64,000 nucleotides of DNA from NCBI GenBank assembly GCA_027487515.1, contig JAIYDL010000007.1, forward strand, positions 345,203 through 409,202. Reading direction: 5' to 3'. The notes below the pieces were generated by a model. It worked only from the letters and a program-made list of their open reading frames with translations, was not told where the DNA came from and made no database searches. Positions 42,001 to 50,861 of this stretch are shown here, piece by piece (position 1 is the first letter of the stretch; each line of letters opens with the position of its first letter). This DNA is from Pseudomonadota bacterium (GTDB lineage: Bacteria > Bdellovibrionota > Bacteriovoracia > Bacteriovoracales > Bacteriovoracaceae). The position numbers and the translations under genes were made by a program.

Positions 42001-42365
42001 AGCCCTTTCTTCTTCACCGTTTCATTCACGACGATCTCACCGTACTTTTCAAAGACACCGGTAAACGTCGCGAGATCTTTCGCCCCGTCGATGCCGATGT
42101 TGTAGTCCTGGACCGAAATCAACCGAACCTCCCGAACCGCGAGCTCTTCTCCGACTCGCGCGGCAAAGGACTTCAGGTCGTCGAGGTTTAAGAACGTCAG
42201 GCCCTCGTGGTCCGCGTTCGGGATCGCCTTCGCGAGCTCGCGCAGTTGCCGCTCGTCCAGGAAGCCATCGTCGGAGAAGAAGTAGATCACAGCGTAGCTC
42301 GCGGGCCTGAACTCCTGGTCCTGGTTCTGCGAGGTCTGAAAATGATAAATGAGCTTCAGCGACAT
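41979..42365 (-). CDS. Small cytoplasmic protein, unknown
   Basis: The 128-residue protein has no signal peptide and an alpha/beta look ('SYAVIYFFSDDGFLDERQLR', 'VREVRLISVQDYNIG'), ending in 'KKKGLFGKFF'. I do not recognise it. Its start directly abuts the stop of the 570-residue gene, so the two are cotranscribed and likely work together. The basic-aromatic tail could bind membrane. The 3' end forms half of a 13-bp hairpin. Confidence 0.7.
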   Translation of the reverse strand: MSLKLIYHFQTSQNQDQEFRPASYAVIYFFSDDGFLDERQLRELAKAIPNADHEGLTFLNLDDLKSFAARVGEELAVREVRLISVQDYNIGIDGAKDLATFTGVFEKYGEIVVNETVKKKGLFGKFFT

Positions 42366-44078
42366 TTACGTTTCCTCGTAGTGACCGAAGTCGAGGGCAA
42401 TCTTCCCGTTCGGGAGGAGTTCCACTTCCACTCCGTCGGTCGTAGACCTTGCCGTGGCGCGCGTCGGATCGATCATTTTCATGAAGGCGAACTGCCGGTG
42501 GGTCCGGATCGAGACGGCTTTTTTGTAGCTCGTCGGGTTATAGAGGTTGACTCGTCGGACGTCGAGGTACGAGAGTTCGTGAGGAGCGGTCGGGCGAATC
42601 CTCCAGAGGCCGAAGACGTCGTCGTCCATTTGGACCTCGGGCTGGACAAAGCTTAGGTAGCGGAAAATGTGATTCCAAAATTTTTCGCGCTCGGGGTTCT
42701 CTCGCAGCGGGGCCCCGTCGAAAATGATGAGGCGGCCATCGCCGAGTTCGCAGATCTGGGTCGCCGTCATGAAGTTCACCGACTGCATCCGGATGCTGTT
42801 CTCGAGGAGGAAAAGCTGAAGCCGCTTTTCGTGACCCTCGCCGAGGCCCGAGCGGTCGAGGAGGACCCGCTGACCCAACATGAAGAGCTTGAGCATCTGG
42901 GCGAAGCTCGTCCGGGTGAGAGATGATCCGTTGAAGAACTTGATCTTATGCTGACTCTGGTCAATGGCTTCCGGTGTGAACTCGAGGCTCTCTCGGTTTT
43001 GATAGAGCCAGCGGTAGTTCCGGTAAAGGAAGCGGCGAAGGCCTAGTTTATCGAAGTGATCCACGTGCTCTCCCGAATAGAGATCCGCGACACTGTAGGG
43101 CCGCCAGTCCTCATCCGGATTTGACACTGTCGGAACCAGCTTATAGGCGAGTTCCAGCGTTCGGGCGCCAAAGTGCTCGGAGAGGATCCACTGCAGGGAC
43201 TCCTTTTTCTCTTCCGGAGTGAGGAGCGCGCTTGAGACCTGATCTCCGTTCACAAAGTGCTGGAAGAGGTCACGGGTGTACTCGAGCTGCGATTTCCCTG
43301 TGGGAAGAGATCGGAGGATCGTCTCCTTGGGAGCTGCACCGAGGATGACGATCCTCTGATGGCCGGCCCAGAATGGGCCCAGGGCCGACTCCGCTGCGGA
43401 GGAAAACAACTGGCCAACTTCCCCCGTGAAGCGCTCCTTGAGCTCCGACTCTGACCGAGGGTCAGTCAGATCCGTCCCCTCGGGGTGGGCCTTCCGGAGG
43501 AAGCGGGAGAAGCCTTGCTCGAAAGCAAGCGAGGAATCTCCTAAGAACGAAGAGGTTTCCCCGTCCTGAGAATAGAAAAACTGACACCCCCAGAGTGGTG
43601 CCTTAACCTTATGGGTTCCAAGGAACGTACCGAAGGCCTGCAGAAAAGAGGCGAACGATGGGAAGACCTTGGGCTCGAAGAAAGAGAACATTTTGTTTAG
43701 GTTCTGTTCCTGATCGAGTGCTGCCAGGTGAACCCCAGACTTTCCGACGGAGAGCACCCGAGCGACGGAAACCGGGATGCCTCCATTAGGCATGAACGGC
43801 GCAGGAGTGAGCGGAAGGAGCCAACAAAACTTTCGACCGTGCTGCGTCAGCAACTGGGTCAAGCGGAGGAGGTCACGCTCTGGGCGGACTTTCCCGAAGT
43901 CCCATTCAGTGGAACTCTCCGCGTGAAAGCCCCAGTAAAGAGGAAGGAATATCACTTCGTGGACGGGACACTGGAGGATGCGGGTCTCCCATAGCGCGGC
44001 CGAGGTCTTCCAGTAAAAGAACCACTGCTCTCCGGGTCGAACCGGATCAAATTTTTTCGAACTTTCGAGGTAGGCCAT
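42366..44078 (-). CDS. Large cytoplasmic protein, possibly TIM-barrel glycosidase-like
   Basis: The 570-residue protein has no signal peptide. The N-terminal third ('VIFLPLYWGFHAESSTEWDF', 'GRKFCWLLPLTPAPFMPNGG') recalls the start of GH35/GH42 beta-galactosidase barrels, where a W-x-x-H-E segment is followed by a charged helix and a GG-x-P loop, but I cannot point to the two catalytic glutamates. The C-terminal part has beta-sandwich features ('TTDGVEVELLPNGKIALDFG'). A glycoside-hydrolase fold with altered function is a tentative reading. It is cotranscribed with the following 128-residue gene and divergent from an acyl-CoA dehydrogenase. Confidence 0.6.
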   Translation of the reverse strand: MAYLESSKKFDPVRPGEQWFFYWKTSAALWETRILQCPVHEVIFLPLYWGFHAESSTEWDFGKVRPERDLLRLTQLLTQHGRKFCWLLPLTPAPFMPNGGIPVSVARVLSVGKSGVHLAALDQEQNLNKMFSFFEPKVFPSFASFLQAFGTFLGTHKVKAPLWGCQFFYSQDGETSSFLGDSSLAFEQGFSRFLRKAHPEGTDLTDPRSESELKERFTGEVGQLFSSAAESALGPFWAGHQRIVILGAAPKETILRSLPTGKSQLEYTRDLFQHFVNGDQVSSALLTPEEKKESLQWILSEHFGARTLELAYKLVPTVSNPDEDWRPYSVADLYSGEHVDHFDKLGLRRFLYRNYRWLYQNRESLEFTPEAIDQSQHKIKFFNGSSLTRTSFAQMLKLFMLGQRVLLDRSGLGEGHEKRLQLFLLENSIRMQSVNFMTATQICELGDGRLIIFDGAPLRENPEREKFWNHIFRYLSFVQPEVQMDDDVFGLWRIRPTAPHELSYLDVRRVNLYNPTSYKKAVSIRTHRQFAFMKMIDPTRATARSTTDGVEVELLPNGKIALDFGHYEET

Positions 44079-44192
44079 CGGTTCATTTTATCTCGATCAA
44101 AGCTAAGAAGTGTATCAAAATAACGGGACGCATTCCCTTTCCCAAAGCCTGATTTTTTCGCTACACTTTGGCCTTATTAAAAGGATAAGAAT

Positions 44193-45338
44193 ATGTGGTT
44201 TTTCAGCTCCGAAGAGAAAGAACTCCAGAAAGTGTGCCGCGACTTCGCCCAGAAGGAGCTCGCACCCATGGCCGAGAAACACGACCACGAGGAAACCTTC
44301 AACCTAAAAGCCTTTAAGCAAATGGGTGAGCTCGGACTCTTTGGAATTACCTCCGACCCGGACTTCGGTGGTTCTGGGATGGGGTGCACTGCTGCAACAA
44401 TCGTCATGGAAGAGTTCGGCAAGGCCTGCGCCGGCTCCACTCTCTCTTACCTCGCCCACACCATCCTTTGCGTGAACAACTTAAACAGCAACGGCTCCCC
44501 TGAACAGAAGGCCAAGTACCTTCCGAAACTGATCAGCGGCGAACACATCGGCTGCATGGGAATGTCGGAGCCAGAGTTCGGCTCAGACGCCGTCGGGATG
44601 CAGACGCGCGCGGTTCGGAACGGCGACGTTTACGAAATCACCGGGAACAAGATGTGGATCACCAACGCACAGTACGCTGACCTCGTCTACCTTTACACCC
44701 GAACGGGCCCAGGGAAGAAAGACCTCACGACCTTCATCGTCGAAAAAGGGACCCCCGGCTTCACGGTCTCAAAAGAGATCCACAAGATGGGCATGCGCTC
44801 TTCTCCGACCGGAGAACTCTCCTTTGACAAGGCCAAGGTCCCGGTCGCGAATCGGCTCGGCGCCGAGGGTGATTCCGTCACCCACATGATGAAGAATCTC
44901 GAGATCGAACGCATCACCATTGCTGGGATTTCTCTTGGAATCGCCCAGGCGTGCCTCGACCAGTGTGTGAAGTACGCCGGAGAGCGCAAGCAGTTCGGAA
45001 AAAACCTCGCTCACTTTCAATTGATCCAGAAAATGATCGCCGAGATGTACTCTGAAACCGAGGCCATGCGGCGCATGCTGTACACCGTTTGCTACGAATA
45101 CGATCATGGCCATAAGTCCAACTCTCTTGCGAGTGCGGTGAAACTTCAGTTGCCGAAGATGGCCACGAAAATTGCTCTCGATGCGATCCAGCTTCACGGT
45201 GGGTACGGCTACTCTCGTGAGTTTCCGGTGGAGCGCATGATGAGAGATAATAAACTCAACGAGATCGGTGCGGGGACCAACGAGGTCATGATCATGATCA
45301 TCGCACGGAATCTTCTCCGCGACGCTTTACGGGACTAG
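44193..45338 (+). CDS. Acyl-CoA dehydrogenase, isovaleryl/long-chain-like active site
   Basis: The 381-residue FAD enzyme has all family parts: 'MGMSEPEFGSDAVGMQT', 'GNKMWITNAQYADL', 'RKQFGKNLAHFQLIQ' and 'QLHGGYGYSREFPVERMMRD'. Instead of the common C-terminal E-G-T base it reads 'NEIGAGTNEV', and a Glu is found in 'KNLEIERITIAG', where isovaleryl-CoA and long-chain dehydrogenases keep their catalytic base. So the substrate is likely branched-chain or long-chain acyl-CoA. AAAAGGA precedes the ATG. The 3' end overlaps the convergent GNAT gene by 12 bases. Confidence 0.93.
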   Translation: MWFFSSEEKELQKVCRDFAQKELAPMAEKHDHEETFNLKAFKQMGELGLFGITSDPDFGGSGMGCTAATIVMEEFGKACAGSTLSYLAHTILCVNNLNSNGSPEQKAKYLPKLISGEHIGCMGMSEPEFGSDAVGMQTRAVRNGDVYEITGNKMWITNAQYADLVYLYTRTGPGKKDLTTFIVEKGTPGFTVSKEIHKMGMRSSPTGELSFDKAKVPVANRLGAEGDSVTHMMKNLEIERITIAGISLGIAQACLDQCVKYAGERKQFGKNLAHFQLIQKMIAEMYSETEAMRRMLYTVCYEYDHGHKSNSLASAVKLQLPKMATKIALDAIQLHGGYGYSREFPVERMMRDNKLNEIGAGTNEVMIMIIARNLLRDALRD

Positions 45339-45761
45339 GATTTTCTGGAACGTATGCCCGGTTTTGAGCAGGGCATATCCTTCCCTCAGGTAGAATCTGT
45401 GCGCCGCTTCACGCCGAACACTGGACCTTACCCTTAGGACCCTAAGACCTTGCTCCAGTGCCCACGCTTCTGCCCTTTCAAGAAGGAGCTTACCAATGCC
45501 CGAGCTTCGGAACCGTTGGTCCACGACCAGTGCTGCGACATCACCTCGGGATCCCAGGAGGAGTGAATCCGCGTCACGATTGACCTGGATCCAGCCCACC
45601 ACCTCCCCGTCTCGAACGGCGACAAAAAAAGCGTAGTCCCTGTGGGCGCGCAGCTGGTCAAACCGGTTGGCAGCATCCTCTCTTGAGAGTTCATAGCCAA
45701 GCTCTCCTGCGAGATCCACGACTTCCTTCAGGTCCGGTTCAATCATCGGTCGAATTTCCAT
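45327..45761 (-). CDS. GNAT family N-acetyltransferase
   Basis: The GNAT fold begins at 'MEIRPMIEPDLKEVVDLAGE', so ATG 45761 is chosen (144 residues) instead of the 24-codon longer ORF. Acetyl-CoA motif A is 'ALVVDQRFRSSGIGKLLLERAE' in pattern V-x-x-x-x-R/Q-x-x-G-x-G/A (seen here as 'QRFRSSGIG'), followed by 'HRFYLREGYALLKTGHTFQK'. The acceptor substrate cannot be predicted. It lies between two acyl-CoA dehydrogenase genes but on the opposite strand. Confidence 0.9.
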   Translation of the reverse strand: MEIRPMIEPDLKEVVDLAGELGYELSREDAANRFDQLRAHRDYAFFVAVRDGEVVGWIQVNRDADSLLLGSRGDVAALVVDQRFRSSGIGKLLLERAEAWALEQGLRVLRVRSSVRREAAHRFYLREGYALLKTGHTFQKILVP

Positions 45762-45814
45762 TAGAGCATTAAATCCTGATAGGGTTAATGTTGCCTTCGA
45801 GCTCTGCGTAAGAA

Positions 45815-45843
45815 TTCCCAAACCTCGTCGCATCTTCTAGAAT
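45815..45843 (+). promoter_or_regulatory. Candidate promoter of the acyl-CoA dehydrogenase 2 - pgi operon
   Basis: TTCCCA (45815-45820), a 17-base spacer and TAGAAT (45838-45843) precede the ATG at 45871 by 27 bases. The -35 is the same TTCCCA as at the sppA promoter. Confidence 0.5.
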
Positions 45844-45870
45844 GCCTCATCACCGCCGAAGGACTTGAGC

Positions 45871-47010
45871 ATGAACGATTTTCAAAAAGAACTTATTTTA
45901 AACCTGAGGAAATTTTGTCAAAACTCCATCGAGTCTCACATGGAGCACGACGATGCTGAAGGAAGATTTCGCATGGAGATTTTCCAGGGCCTCGGAGACT
46001 ATGGAGTCACCGGAGTCACACTCCCGGAGGAATTCGGGGGAGCGAACCTCTCCTACCTCGATTACAGCTACATCCTCGAAGAAATCGCCTCCGCCTCGGT
46101 CCCCTACGCCGTGACCGTTTCCGTCTCCGGAATGGTCCAGTCGATCCTGATGGATTTTGGTAGCCGAGCGCAACAGGAGCAGTACCTCCCGGCCCTCACG
46201 TGCGGGAAGGAAATCGGCGCGTTCGCCCTGTCCGAATCTCACTCGGGTTCAGATGCCGCAAACCTTAAAACCACCGCCAAGAAAGTCCCGGGTGGGTACG
46301 TCCTCAACGGAACCAAGATGTGGATTACCTCCGGGGGCATCGCCAAGACCTACATCGTCATGGCGCGGACCGGGGGCGAAGGAGCGAAGGGTGTGTCTGC
46401 GTTCATCGTCCGCGATGGGGCGCCAGGCTTTTCATTCGGTAAAGCAGAGAAAAAAATGGGCTGGAAAACGTCGCCAACTCGAGAGCTGATTTTCGAGAAC
46501 TGTTTTGTTCCCGAAGAAAATCGACTTCTCGAAGAAGGCCAGGGCTTCAAAGTCGCCATGGGTGGCCTCGACCGCGGTCGGGTGGCCATCGGCGCGATCG
46601 GCGTCGGCTGCGCCCAGCGGGCACTCGATGAGTCGATCAAGTACGCTCTCACACGCCAGCAGTTCAAACAGGCGATCTTCGATTTCCAAGGTCTCCAGTT
46701 CATGTTGGCAGACATGGCAACGGAGACAGAATCGTCCCGGCTTCTGGTTAAGGCGGCGGCCCGTTCGCTTGACTCCGGATCTCCGAATTCAAAACTCTGC
46801 TCCATGGCCAAGCTCAAAGCCACAGACACGGCGATGCGGGTGACCACAGACGCGGTCCAGGTCCTCGGCGGGGTCGGCTACACCGCCGAGTACCCGGTCG
46901 AGCGCTTCATGCGAGACGCGAAGGTGCTCCAGATCGTCGAAGGCACCAATCAAATTCAACGTGTGGTGATAGCCCGCCACCTTAAAAAAGAGTACGAACA
47001 CCATGCTTAA
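45871..47010 (+). CDS. Acyl-CoA dehydrogenase, short/medium-chain-like active site
   Basis: ATG 45871 has AAGGA seven bases upstream and is preferred to the TTG two codons earlier; the product has 379 residues. It shows 'FALSESHSGSDAANLKT', 'GTKMWITSGGIAKTYIV', 'LTRQQFKQAIFDFQGLQ' and 'VLGGVGYTAEYPVERFMRDA'. The catalytic Glu is at the common place, 'QIVEGTNQIQR', as in short- and medium-chain enzymes, and the alternative position reads 'GGLDRGRVAIG'. It overlaps pgi by eight bases, an odd pairing of fatty-acid oxidation with glycolysis. Confidence 0.93.
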   Translation: MNDFQKELILNLRKFCQNSIESHMEHDDAEGRFRMEIFQGLGDYGVTGVTLPEEFGGANLSYLDYSYILEEIASASVPYAVTVSVSGMVQSILMDFGSRAQQEQYLPALTCGKEIGAFALSESHSGSDAANLKTTAKKVPGGYVLNGTKMWITSGGIAKTYIVMARTGGEGAKGVSAFIVRDGAPGFSFGKAEKKMGWKTSPTRELIFENCFVPEENRLLEEGQGFKVAMGGLDRGRVAIGAIGVGCAQRALDESIKYALTRQQFKQAIFDFQGLQFMLADMATETESSRLLVKAAARSLDSGSPNSKLCSMAKLKATDTAMRVTTDAVQVLGGVGYTAEYPVERFMRDAKVLQIVEGTNQIQRVVIARHLKKEYEHHA

Positions 47011-48238
47011 CTGGAACATCCGCTCACCGCACCAACCCCAGACATCGGCCTCGACTCAAGCGCGCTTCGTGGAATCCTACCAGCGCACCCTGGCCTCCGA
47101 AGCCGTCGGCTTTTTCCGCCTGCCCCAGAACCGGGAACTTCTGAGGGCCACCGAAGCGGTCCACCAGCGCTTTCAACATAAAAAGTTTTTTATCCACATC
47201 GGGATCGGCGGAAGCGCGCTGGGTCCGGAGATGCTCCTCGGGGCCCTTGGGAATAGCTCCGGGGTCGACTTCATCTTCGTAAACAACATCGACCCAGATG
47301 ACCTGTCACGGAAGCTCGAGCGTGTGGATCTTAAGGAGGCGCTGATCTACGTCGTTTCCAAGTCCGGCACCACCGCCGAGACCGTCGCAGGGATGTCGAT
47401 CCTTCTCAATCAGCTTGAGAAAGTTGGCGTGAGACGGGAGCAGTATAAAGACTACTTCGTCTTCTGCACAGACCCCGAGAGGGGCGAACTCCGGAGGCTG
47501 GCCCGAGACTGGGGAATCACGGCGCTGGATATTCCCGCAAACATCGGCGGGAGATTTTCAGTCCTGACTCCCGTCGGTCTTCTTCCCGCGTTGTTCGCGG
47601 GCGTCCGGGCCCAAGACCTCCTCGAAGGAGCGGAGAACATCCAGAAGCATCTCCAGGATCCGACCATCGGAAAAGAGTTCTACGAGCTCGCGTTCTGGCT
47701 CAAGGACCTCCATGACCAGGGAGTCGTTCAGACGGTCATGATGCCCTACTCGTCGCTCCTGAAAGAGTACTCGGCTTGGTTCGTGCAGCTCTGGGCAGAG
47801 AGCCTTGGGAAGAACGGAAAGGGTCTTACTCCGGTGCCGGCCTATGGAGCAACAGATCAGCACTCCCAGATGCAACTCTTCATGGAAGGCCCGCGGGATA
47901 AGGTTCTTTTTCTGATCGAGGTTGAAAGCTTCGAAACTGACTTCTCCTTGAAGAGTCAGGTCGATTCGGAGTGTTTTACAATCCTCGCTCCGTTCAAGCT
48001 GTCCCAGCTCATGAAAGCGGAATTCGAGGGAACGCTAATGGCCCTTCAGGAAAACGGTCGTCCGGTTGTGCACCTTCGAATCCCGGGCCTTCGCCCAGAA
48101 TACCTAGGCCAGCTCATCCTCTTCGCTGAGTGCCTGACGGTCCTGGTCGGGGAACTCCTTCAGGTTGACCCGTTTAACCAACCGGGAGTTGAGGCGGGCA
48201 AGAAATATGCGAACAAGTGGTTAAAAAACCACCAATAA
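47003..48238 (+). CDS. pgi: Glucose-6-phosphate isomerase
   Basis: The 411-residue enzyme is of the short bacterial type. It has the N-terminal sugar-phosphate isomerase lobe ('FFIHIGIGGSALGPEMLLGA'), 'IYVVSKSGTTAETV', 'PANIGGRFSVLTPVGLLPAL' as family signature and 'YGATDQHSQMQLFMEGPRDK' with the ring-opening His. It interconverts glucose-6-phosphate and fructose-6-phosphate. The start overlaps the dehydrogenase gene by eight bases. The C-terminal 'QPGVEAGKKYANKWL' matches the family end with Lys. Confidence 0.95.
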   Translation: MLNWNIRSPHQPQTSASTQARFVESYQRTLASEAVGFFRLPQNRELLRATEAVHQRFQHKKFFIHIGIGGSALGPEMLLGALGNSSGVDFIFVNNIDPDDLSRKLERVDLKEALIYVVSKSGTTAETVAGMSILLNQLEKVGVRREQYKDYFVFCTDPERGELRRLARDWGITALDIPANIGGRFSVLTPVGLLPALFAGVRAQDLLEGAENIQKHLQDPTIGKEFYELAFWLKDLHDQGVVQTVMMPYSSLLKEYSAWFVQLWAESLGKNGKGLTPVPAYGATDQHSQMQLFMEGPRDKVLFLIEVESFETDFSLKSQVDSECFTILAPFKLSQLMKAEFEGTLMALQENGRPVVHLRIPGLRPEYLGQLILFAECLTVLVGELLQVDPFNQPGVEAGKKYANKWLKNHQ

Positions 48239-48263
48239 ATGCCGATAGGCTCTTACCCCTACC

Positions 48264-48292
48264 TTGCTCAAAACACGGCCCAGGCCTACAAT
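48264..48292 (+). promoter_or_regulatory. Candidate promoter of the dgc-mutL-miaA unit
   Basis: TTGCTC (48264-48269), a 17-base spacer and TACAAT (48287-48292) lie about 40 bases before the ATG at 48330. The -35 is weak (three of six). Confidence 0.4.
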
Positions 48293-48329
48293 GGAGGCAC
48301 GGTAATGATCTGGATTTTCTGGAGTAGAC

Positions 48330-49241
48330 ATGAGCGACGATAACAATTCGACGGTTGTCATCACTGACATCCGCAAGGCCCTCGCGAGTCTTGAGGAAGA
48401 GGCCAAGCAAAAGCCGGCCTGTCTTCTCGTGGTCGGTGGCGAGCTGAACGGAACAATCTTCAACCTCCAGGTCGGAGAAACAGTGGTTGGCCGCAACCCA
48501 GACTGTTCTATCTCCCTCGACTTTAACGGCGTCTCCCGTCGGCACTTCACGGTTAGCGTCAATGAATCCGAAGCCGCCGTCACCGACCTCGGCTCGGCAA
48601 ACGGGACCTACCTCAATAATAATAAACTCACAGCACCCACGGCCCTCAAGCGCGGTGACATGATCAAGATCGGCGCCATCGCCATGAAGTTCCTTCCGAA
48701 AGGCGACCCGGAGCGACTCACCTACGACAAGCTCCACGAAGAGGCCAACACCGACGGGCTTACGAAGTGCTACAACAAGACCTTCTTTAACAATCAGCTC
48801 GAACTCGAGGTGAAGAAGTGCAAGGTCACCGGAAAGCCGCTGACCCTGATCATCTTCGACCTTGATCATTTCAAGAAACTCAACGACACCTACGGCCACG
48901 ACGCCGGTGACTACGTCCTGAAAGAGAAATCCAGGGTCATCAAAGAGAACGGAATCCGGCAAGGGGACGTCTTCGCTCGCTACGGCGGAGAAGAATTCTG
49001 CATCCTCCTCCCGAACACCAACCTAAAGCAGGGCTTCGAGATCGCCGAGCGACTCCGGAAACTGGTTGAGAAGCACGAGTTCATCTACGACGGGAAGCGG
49101 CTTCCTGTGTCCGCGTCCGTCGGCATCGCCGATTACCGTCAGGGTGTTCTCACTGGAACAGACCTCTTCAAGCGCGCGGACTCCGCCGTCTACAAGTCGA
49201 AGGAAGGTGGAAGGAACCAGGTCAACTTCTACAAGGCGTAG
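48330..49241 (+). CDS. FHA-GGDEF diguanylate cyclase
   Basis: The 303-residue soluble protein has an FHA domain (about 32-120; 'VVGRNPDCSISLDFNGVSRR', 'GSANGTYLNN') and a GGDEF domain (about 130-300). The active-site motif is 'GGEEF' (219-223) and an inhibitory I-site R210-Q-G-D213 sits five residues before it, so it should make c-di-GMP and be product-inhibited. The FHA domain would bind a phosphothreonine, possibly placed by a Ser/Thr kinase such as the one encoded at 53815-55764. The next gene, mutL, begins at the base after its stop. Confidence 0.94.
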   Translation: MSDDNNSTVVITDIRKALASLEEEAKQKPACLLVVGGELNGTIFNLQVGETVVGRNPDCSISLDFNGVSRRHFTVSVNESEAAVTDLGSANGTYLNNNKLTAPTALKRGDMIKIGAIAMKFLPKGDPERLTYDKLHEEANTDGLTKCYNKTFFNNQLELEVKKCKVTGKPLTLIIFDLDHFKKLNDTYGHDAGDYVLKEKSRVIKENGIRQGDVFARYGGEEFCILLPNTNLKQGFEIAERLRKLVEKHEFIYDGKRLPVSASVGIADYRQGVLTGTDLFKRADSAVYKSKEGGRNQVNFYKA

Positions 49242-50861
49242 ATGCGAACGACGGGTCCCCGAACGCCACCGAAGATTGATCTCCTTCCGGAGCACCTCAT
49301 TGACCAAATCAAGGCCGGCGAGGTCATCGAGCGACCGGGGAATCTCATCAAAGAAATTCTCGAGAATGCCCTCGACGCCGAAGCGACGAAGCTCGAGCTC
49401 ACGATTCGAAACAATGGGCTCGATCTCATCGCCTTAAAGGACGACGGTCACGGCATGAGACCGGAGGATCTTCCCATCGCCTTCTCGCGGCATGCGACGT
49501 CGAAGATCTCCCGCTTCGAGGACCTCTACCAGCTCCGAAGCTTCGGGTTCCGAGGAGAGGCGCTGGCGAGCATCGCCTCGGTCTCCAAGCTCCAGTGCAT
49601 CTCCAAGACCCTCGATGGTCCGCGGTCGGCCGAACTCAGAATCGAAGGCGGCGAGATCGTCTTCCAAGGCGAGCGGCAGGTCGCGACTCAGGATCACGGA
49701 ACCGAGCTCGTCATTCAGGATCTCTTTTACAATACTCCAGCACGGCTGAAGTTCATCCAGGGACAGCAGGCCGAGAAGAGCTTCATCCGGAAAATCGTCT
49801 ACGCCTTCATCCTTTCGACCCCGACCGTCGAGTTTCAACTGAAGGTCGACGACGGCGATAAGGACATCTACCCCCGAAGGTCCACCCAGGCCGAACGGAT
49901 CGGCGACCTTTTCCCCCGGGGCGCAGATGCCCTGGTGACGTCCAAGAGGAGCTACGAGAATTTCGACCTCGAACTCTTCCTCGTCCCTGGGAACCTGAAA
50001 GCACCGGTGCGACTCCAGAACGTCTTCATCAATGGCCGCTACATCCTCGACCGGCAGCTCCACCGAGTCATCACCGCGGCCCTCCTGAGTGCCAGTGGGA
50101 GCGACGACTTTCACTATGTCGCCAACGTCTCCCTTCCGCCGGACTCCATCGACGTCAACGTCCATCCGAACAAAACCATCATCAAGGTGCTCGAGGCCTC
50201 GAAGCTCATAAGCCTCTTGTCCGCGACGGTGAAGGAGCTCGTGAGTGTGCGCGCTTCCCTCGCAACGGCACCGGTTCCCCCGAACACGGCCCAGGCCCCG
50301 GCGTCCTTTTTCGATCAACTGGGGACGAGGCCCGAACTCCAGCAGGAGCGCCACGAATACAACATGGAGGGTCTCTTCTCCCCCCACAATCTCCCGGCCT
50401 CCGGGCCCGCGGACCTGCTCTGGATCGAGAACATCTTTGTAAAAAAAATCGACGCCCGGTGGATCGCGGTCTCAGGGCCGAAACTCATCGAAGCCTACAC
50501 CCGTGAACGGCTCCGAATGATGGCGGGAACAATCCCGCTGTTGGTGAGCGAACCGTTCTCCGCCCGGGGCATCGCTCAGGATGCTCTCGCTCTCCTCGCC
50601 ACCGGTGGAGCAGAGCTCGAATACCTTGGGCCCGAGACCCTCGTCCTCCGGAGCGTCCCCGACTGGATGAGCGGATTTCCGCTCAAGGAGATTGTGGCAT
50701 GCCTCCTCTACGGGACTTCCTTCCAAGAACTCCGGATCAATCCGGCGGACTGGTCCTCCTCGACCTGGGACGAGATGCTGGGATTCTTTTCGGCCGCTGA
50801 GCTCGTGGAGAAAAAAATTTCCCTCGACGTGGGTCAACTCCTACGAGAGAAGCTCCGGTGA
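49242..50861 (+). CDS. mutL: DNA mismatch repair protein MutL
   Basis: The 539-residue protein has the N-terminal GHKL ATPase ('NALDAEATKLEL', 'LKDDGHGM', 'SFGFRGEALASIASVS') and the transducer domain ('VNVHPNKTIIKVLE'). The C-terminal domain is short and lacks the D-Q-H-A-x-x-E-R metal motif of endonuclease-type MutL: the equivalent part reads 'SGPKLIEAYTRERLR'. It therefore resembles E. coli MutL, which depends on a separate nicking enzyme. No mutS or mutH is in the window. It abuts the diguanylate cyclase gene and overlaps miaA by four bases. Confidence 0.94.
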   Translation: MRTTGPRTPPKIDLLPEHLIDQIKAGEVIERPGNLIKEILENALDAEATKLELTIRNNGLDLIALKDDGHGMRPEDLPIAFSRHATSKISRFEDLYQLRSFGFRGEALASIASVSKLQCISKTLDGPRSAELRIEGGEIVFQGERQVATQDHGTELVIQDLFYNTPARLKFIQGQQAEKSFIRKIVYAFILSTPTVEFQLKVDDGDKDIYPRRSTQAERIGDLFPRGADALVTSKRSYENFDLELFLVPGNLKAPVRLQNVFINGRYILDRQLHRVITAALLSASGSDDFHYVANVSLPPDSIDVNVHPNKTIIKVLEASKLISLLSATVKELVSVRASLATAPVPPNTAQAPASFFDQLGTRPELQQERHEYNMEGLFSPHNLPASGPADLLWIENIFVKKIDARWIAVSGPKLIEAYTRERLRMMAGTIPLLVSEPFSARGIAQDALALLATGGAELEYLGPETLVLRSVPDWMSGFPLKEIVACLLYGTSFQELRINPADWSSSTWDEMLGFFSAAELVEKKISLDVGQLLREKLR

